Assembly (NCBI RefSeq): GCF_027596085.1
Contig: NC_072465.1
Span: 17,934,207-17,998,206, forward strand
DNA length: 64,000 bases
Reading direction: 5' to 3'
From: Anoplopoma fimbria
Lineage: Eukaryota; Chordata; Actinopteri; Perciformes; Anoplopomatidae
In this document: positions 1 through 64,000 of the stretch, one piece after another
Layout of the letters: every line of letters begins with the position of its first letter
How positions within the stretch are numbered: position 1 is the first letter of the stretch
Position numbers and translations under genes: made by a program
Notes under the pieces: generated by a model
Told to the model about the DNA's origin: nothing
Databases searched by the model: none
The model's input: the letters and a program-made list of their open reading frames with translations, nothing else

Positions 1-148
1 AATCCTTAGATAATCACATTCATTTTCAAATGCAACAAAATAACTGGCAAATACATATTTTAATATCGTAGAACAAAATCACTTGTTGCTTTAAGAGCAG
101 GATAGAATAGGAAAGTACGTAACAAGAGTTGAAGTGTTTTTAATCTAC

Positions 149-60892
<60,744 letters not shown>

Positions 60893-61420
60893 TTTAAGAA
60901 TTTTCCCCTGAGGACCAAATCCACACAGAGCAGCATGATGTCAAGTGGAGCATTAGAGGGGCTGAAGCTTCCTCCTCCTCTTATCCCCCTCTCCTCTTCC
61001 TCCTCCTCCTCCACCTGTGCTTCCTCTCCTACAGTTTACTTCCACATATAAAGAAAAAAAGCCAAAACGATGGTCCCTCTTCTGTCCTCCGCGGAGCAGC
61101 ACAGATATGATGTCTACCTGTTACTGCACAAAGAATAACGTCTGTGTGGCCAAGCACCACACAGTCAGAGAAAGCATGTCTGTGTGTGTGTGAGTGTGTG
61201 TGCAGGGCAAAGGAGAAAGACAGTGAGCGTGGGAGAAAGAGAGGAAGAGAGAACGTAAAGAGAGCAGAGAGAGTAAAAAGAACAGAGGAGAAAAAGAGAT
61301 TTAGCTCAGCGGGCGGAGGGGAAAGTGAGTGCTCCCGCAGAGGAGAATGTGCTGTGAGCAGCTGCTCTCAGAGAGGACCCAGCACACACTGAGATGACAT
61401 GCAGCCTTTTAAATGGATTG
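60893..61420 (-). promoter_or_regulatory. kazn: kazrin 5' UTR / candidate upstream acceptor / promoter region
   Basis: Directly upstream of ATG the gene strand reads TTTGGTCCTCAG|GGGAAAATTCTTAAA, which could be 5' UTR or a splice acceptor (AG at 60909-60908) of an upstream non-coding exon. Further up is a purine-rich block (plus 60968-61030 is CT-rich) and then a pyrimidine-rich one (plus 61200-61310 is GA-rich). No TATA box or CpG island was recognised, so the transcription start is unknown. Confidence 0.35.
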
Positions 61421-63069
61421 TACCATGTGCTGGAGGACCAGGGGAGAGGGGGGGACGCAGTTGGACTGTGCTGCTCTCCAGCAACTCTCTAACGACAGAG
61501 TGTGTTGTGTATCACACACCCTATGGAGTCTGTAATGAGTTAGCAGTCGGCTCTGTGATAGGGTAAAAGTACAGATTGTTTCTCTTCACTTCTTCTTCTC
61601 TGTGTTTCCCTGCGGTCAGAGCCTGGCAGCAGTATTGAACACTTTGACAGGCACTTGTCAAGCCCTCTATATCTTTTCAGTCCTGCTCCCACTCTCCCTT
61701 CCTCCCTCTCACTAACACTCCCGCTGTCTTTTTGTCTCTGCCACCCCCTCTTTTTTCATCCCATTATATATTCATCTCTTTGTCCTGGGAAAGCTCACCC
61801 CCACAACGGTGGAAGGGGGCTGGCTCAAGGCACCCAAGGGGAAAAACATTTCAACTCTGAGAGCAAACTTAGCAGAGGGCAGAGGCACAGCCCTCTGATG
61901 GGCTAAACACAAAGAGAAGAGGCCCGGAGAATTAGAATCGAGCTGTTGCGAGAACATAGCGGAGCTTTAATTCTTTGATCAAAAACAGTTGGAAGAACAG
62001 CAACACCATCAATTCTTATCTGTACAGCAGAACCATTCCATCACACACAAAGGATTAGAGACGGGGGTATGCCGTTCATCTTAACTTAAAACAATCCCGG
62101 ATATTGCTGAGCCATCACAACTTAGAATCTGCATTAGACATTTCATTTCCCAAGTAAGAAAACACATACTGTCTCCTGCAACAAACTGAGGCAGATGAGT
62201 GATACATCACTCAGATGCTGTCATCCGAGGCTCGGGCAATAACGGCTCAATGCTCATTGGTATTCATATAATGGCAGAGAGAGACTAACAATGACACGAC
62301 TGCAAGCGTGTGTGACTGACGACCGAGGGAGACACACAACTTGTTGGTTACACTGCTAGTTTGTTAGCTGCTTTATGATGACGTCTGCACAGTGGTGGTG
62401 TAACAGATCAGATTTCTATAAGATAAAGACCATCAGTGTGAGTGCCTTATGTGTGAGAATATAACAAGTGTCTTGCCTCAATTTATCAGCTCCTGTACTC
62501 TCTACAGTAATACTGTATCAGGGTTGTGTGATATAGAAGGGTTTGCAGTTAGATATTTATCTATGGATGAATTCCCAATAGATTTTCTAGAATATTTACT
62601 ATACACACATATCACAATGTCTTTGGGATATAGAATAGAATAATAAAGTCTGTCCACAAGGCAGGGAATTATTCCCTAGAAATGCCTTGATAAAAGCAGC
62701 TAAGCTTAAAAGCCTCTATTATCATGACTGCATGGTGAAAACGAGACCAATATGTATCAATCAGTCATCTCAAGGGTAATACAATCACACAGTCAGATAA
62801 ATAGCATAAGAATGGAGTTTGTGCTGCAACATTTGACTCCCTCAACACCTGAGGTGAACTTTTAATCTTAACTGTCTGATAACTGTCTGAACTTGAATAA
62901 TAACAGTATGATCAGGCATTCATTCATTGTGTTTCCTAAAATTACAAAGAGTAATCATGAATGATATCATAAAAATGGTGCTAAAATGATCAGTCAGTCA
63001 AATAACAACTCAGTCAACAGACTAATCCAACAGTTTCATATTGTAAACCAAATAAAAGTTGACAGCAGG
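61421..63069. other. upstream region, unique sequence
   Basis: Non-coding, with no exon or transposon recognised. It may be upstream intergenic DNA, or a further intron if kazrin has a non-coding first exon beyond the window. Confidence 0.4.
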
Positions 63070-63375
63070 CTAACATGCTCACAGTCACAATGCTAAGATC
63101 TTTATGTTAAGCAGGTATAATGTTTACCATGTTCATCATCACATTTCAACATGTTAGCATGCTAACATTTGCTAATCAGCACAAAACAGCTGAGGCTGAT
63201 GGAAATATAGTTTTATGGGTTCATAAACCAAATTATTAATTAATTAAAAATTTGACCTGTTACATGGAAGGTCAGGGGACCCCAAAGGTCTGTAGGATTC
63301 ATAGTCTTGAGTCCATGAATGACAAAATGTTATGCCAATCAATCCAGCAGTTGTCCAGATATTTCAGTCTGTTTG
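63070..63375 (+). mobile_element. interspersed repeat copy (family A), best preserved
   Basis: ggctaacatgctcacagtcacaatgctaag ... gtataatgtttaccatgttcatcatc ... gttagcatgctaacatttgctaatcagcac ... cagctgaggctgatgg ... gccaatcaatccagcagttgtccagatatttcagtctg. From memory this is one of the commonest percomorph interspersed repeats. No coding capacity. Confidence 0.65.
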
Positions 63376-64000
63376 TTTCTGTTTCTGTCTCCAGCCTCTA
63401 AATCATTTAATCTCTCTCTAACGATTATCAACATCTCTGCTGTTCACCTCATGACCAATGATATGCAAACAGGACAAATATTACAGTTACTAGAATACAC
63501 CAGAACTGGCATGTTTGATCACATCACATGTTAGCAGATCATTATCACGGTCTAGACAGTCATATCGGCGTCATAGATTAGTGCATTGGCCCTGATTTGT
63601 AGCTGATTATCAACGGACAAATGTAGCACAGAGCGTGGAGAAGGCTCGCTTTTCACAGAAGGGTCTCGTTATTCCAACACAACTGGTTTTGTTAAACAAC
63701 GTGACATCTAAGTCTTCATTCATATTTAACCACAACCACAGTCTGCTAAGTGCTCAGTGAGGGCTTTTATACTCTCAACTGTGGAATGCGAGGAAATGAA
63801 TGATTTTGGGGTCAAGGGTCGGGACATGTCCCAGATATACATCAATAACCAGATGAATACTATGAGGATGTAGAATTGTGGCGCACAAAGTCATCCTCTG
63901 TCTCCTCAACTGGACTGAAAGCCTTTCTAGCCATAACAGGGACTTCAGACCAGTGCAGGAACTTTGTTGATTCCCTTAAATAACCAGTGCTCCCACCAGT
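63376..64000. other. right edge, no feature recognised
   Basis: Unique non-coding sequence up to the window edge; the short open frame at 63319-63534 overlaps the repeat and has no domain. Confidence 0.4.

Noticed and set aside
145..148. Immediate stop after exon 12 (protein end at HR)
   Set aside because: A GT donor is present (AG|GTAGAT) and kazrin continues beyond SAM3 in other vertebrates.

Overview
The window is vertebrate nuclear DNA from a ray-finned fish, most likely a percomorph (acanthopterygian) teleost. Split coding exons, GT-AG introns, CA, GA and GATA microsatellites, tRNA-derived SINEs, an L2-type LINE end and several interspersed families that I recognise from memory as common in percomorph genomes all point that way. 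I see no bacterial, viral, CRISPR or operon-like features.

One protein-coding gene explains every convincing coding signal. It is a kazrin orthologue (kazn; the teleost paralogue a or b cannot be decided here) on the minus strand. Twelve coding exons run from the start codon at 60892 down to position 149, and the gene continues past the left edge. All phases join without a frameshift. Exons 1-4 (60.9-8.1 kb) encode the N-terminal coiled coil. Exons 5-7 encode the conserved middle region and a basic KRKKKKEK patch. Exons 8-12 (2.5-0.15 kb) encode three SAM domains of the long, liprin-like isoform. Exon 7 has two fates. If it is read through, it ends the short isoform at 4879 (392 aa). If the internal donor at 4925 is used, splicing continues into the SAM exons (at least 647 aa within the window).

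Layout: 1-4.9 kb holds the SAM exons and the short-isoform 3' UTR; 4.9-11.7 kb holds exons 7-2; 11.7-60.7 kb is a single 49-kb intron 1 with no supported gene, only repeats and unique sequence; 60.7-60.9 kb is exon 1; 60.9-64 kb is upstream, with possible 5' UTR or promoter and one interspersed repeat.

Notable points are a likely GC-AG intron 4, the two-way exon 7, an intron 9 made mostly of a repeat that begins near its acceptor, a roughly 50-copy CA tract 32 nt from the exon 1 donor, and nested or tail-sharing transposons. I did not find an undescribed biological system. The window reads as an ordinary, well-preserved cytoskeletal-adaptor locus in repeat-rich intronic DNA.
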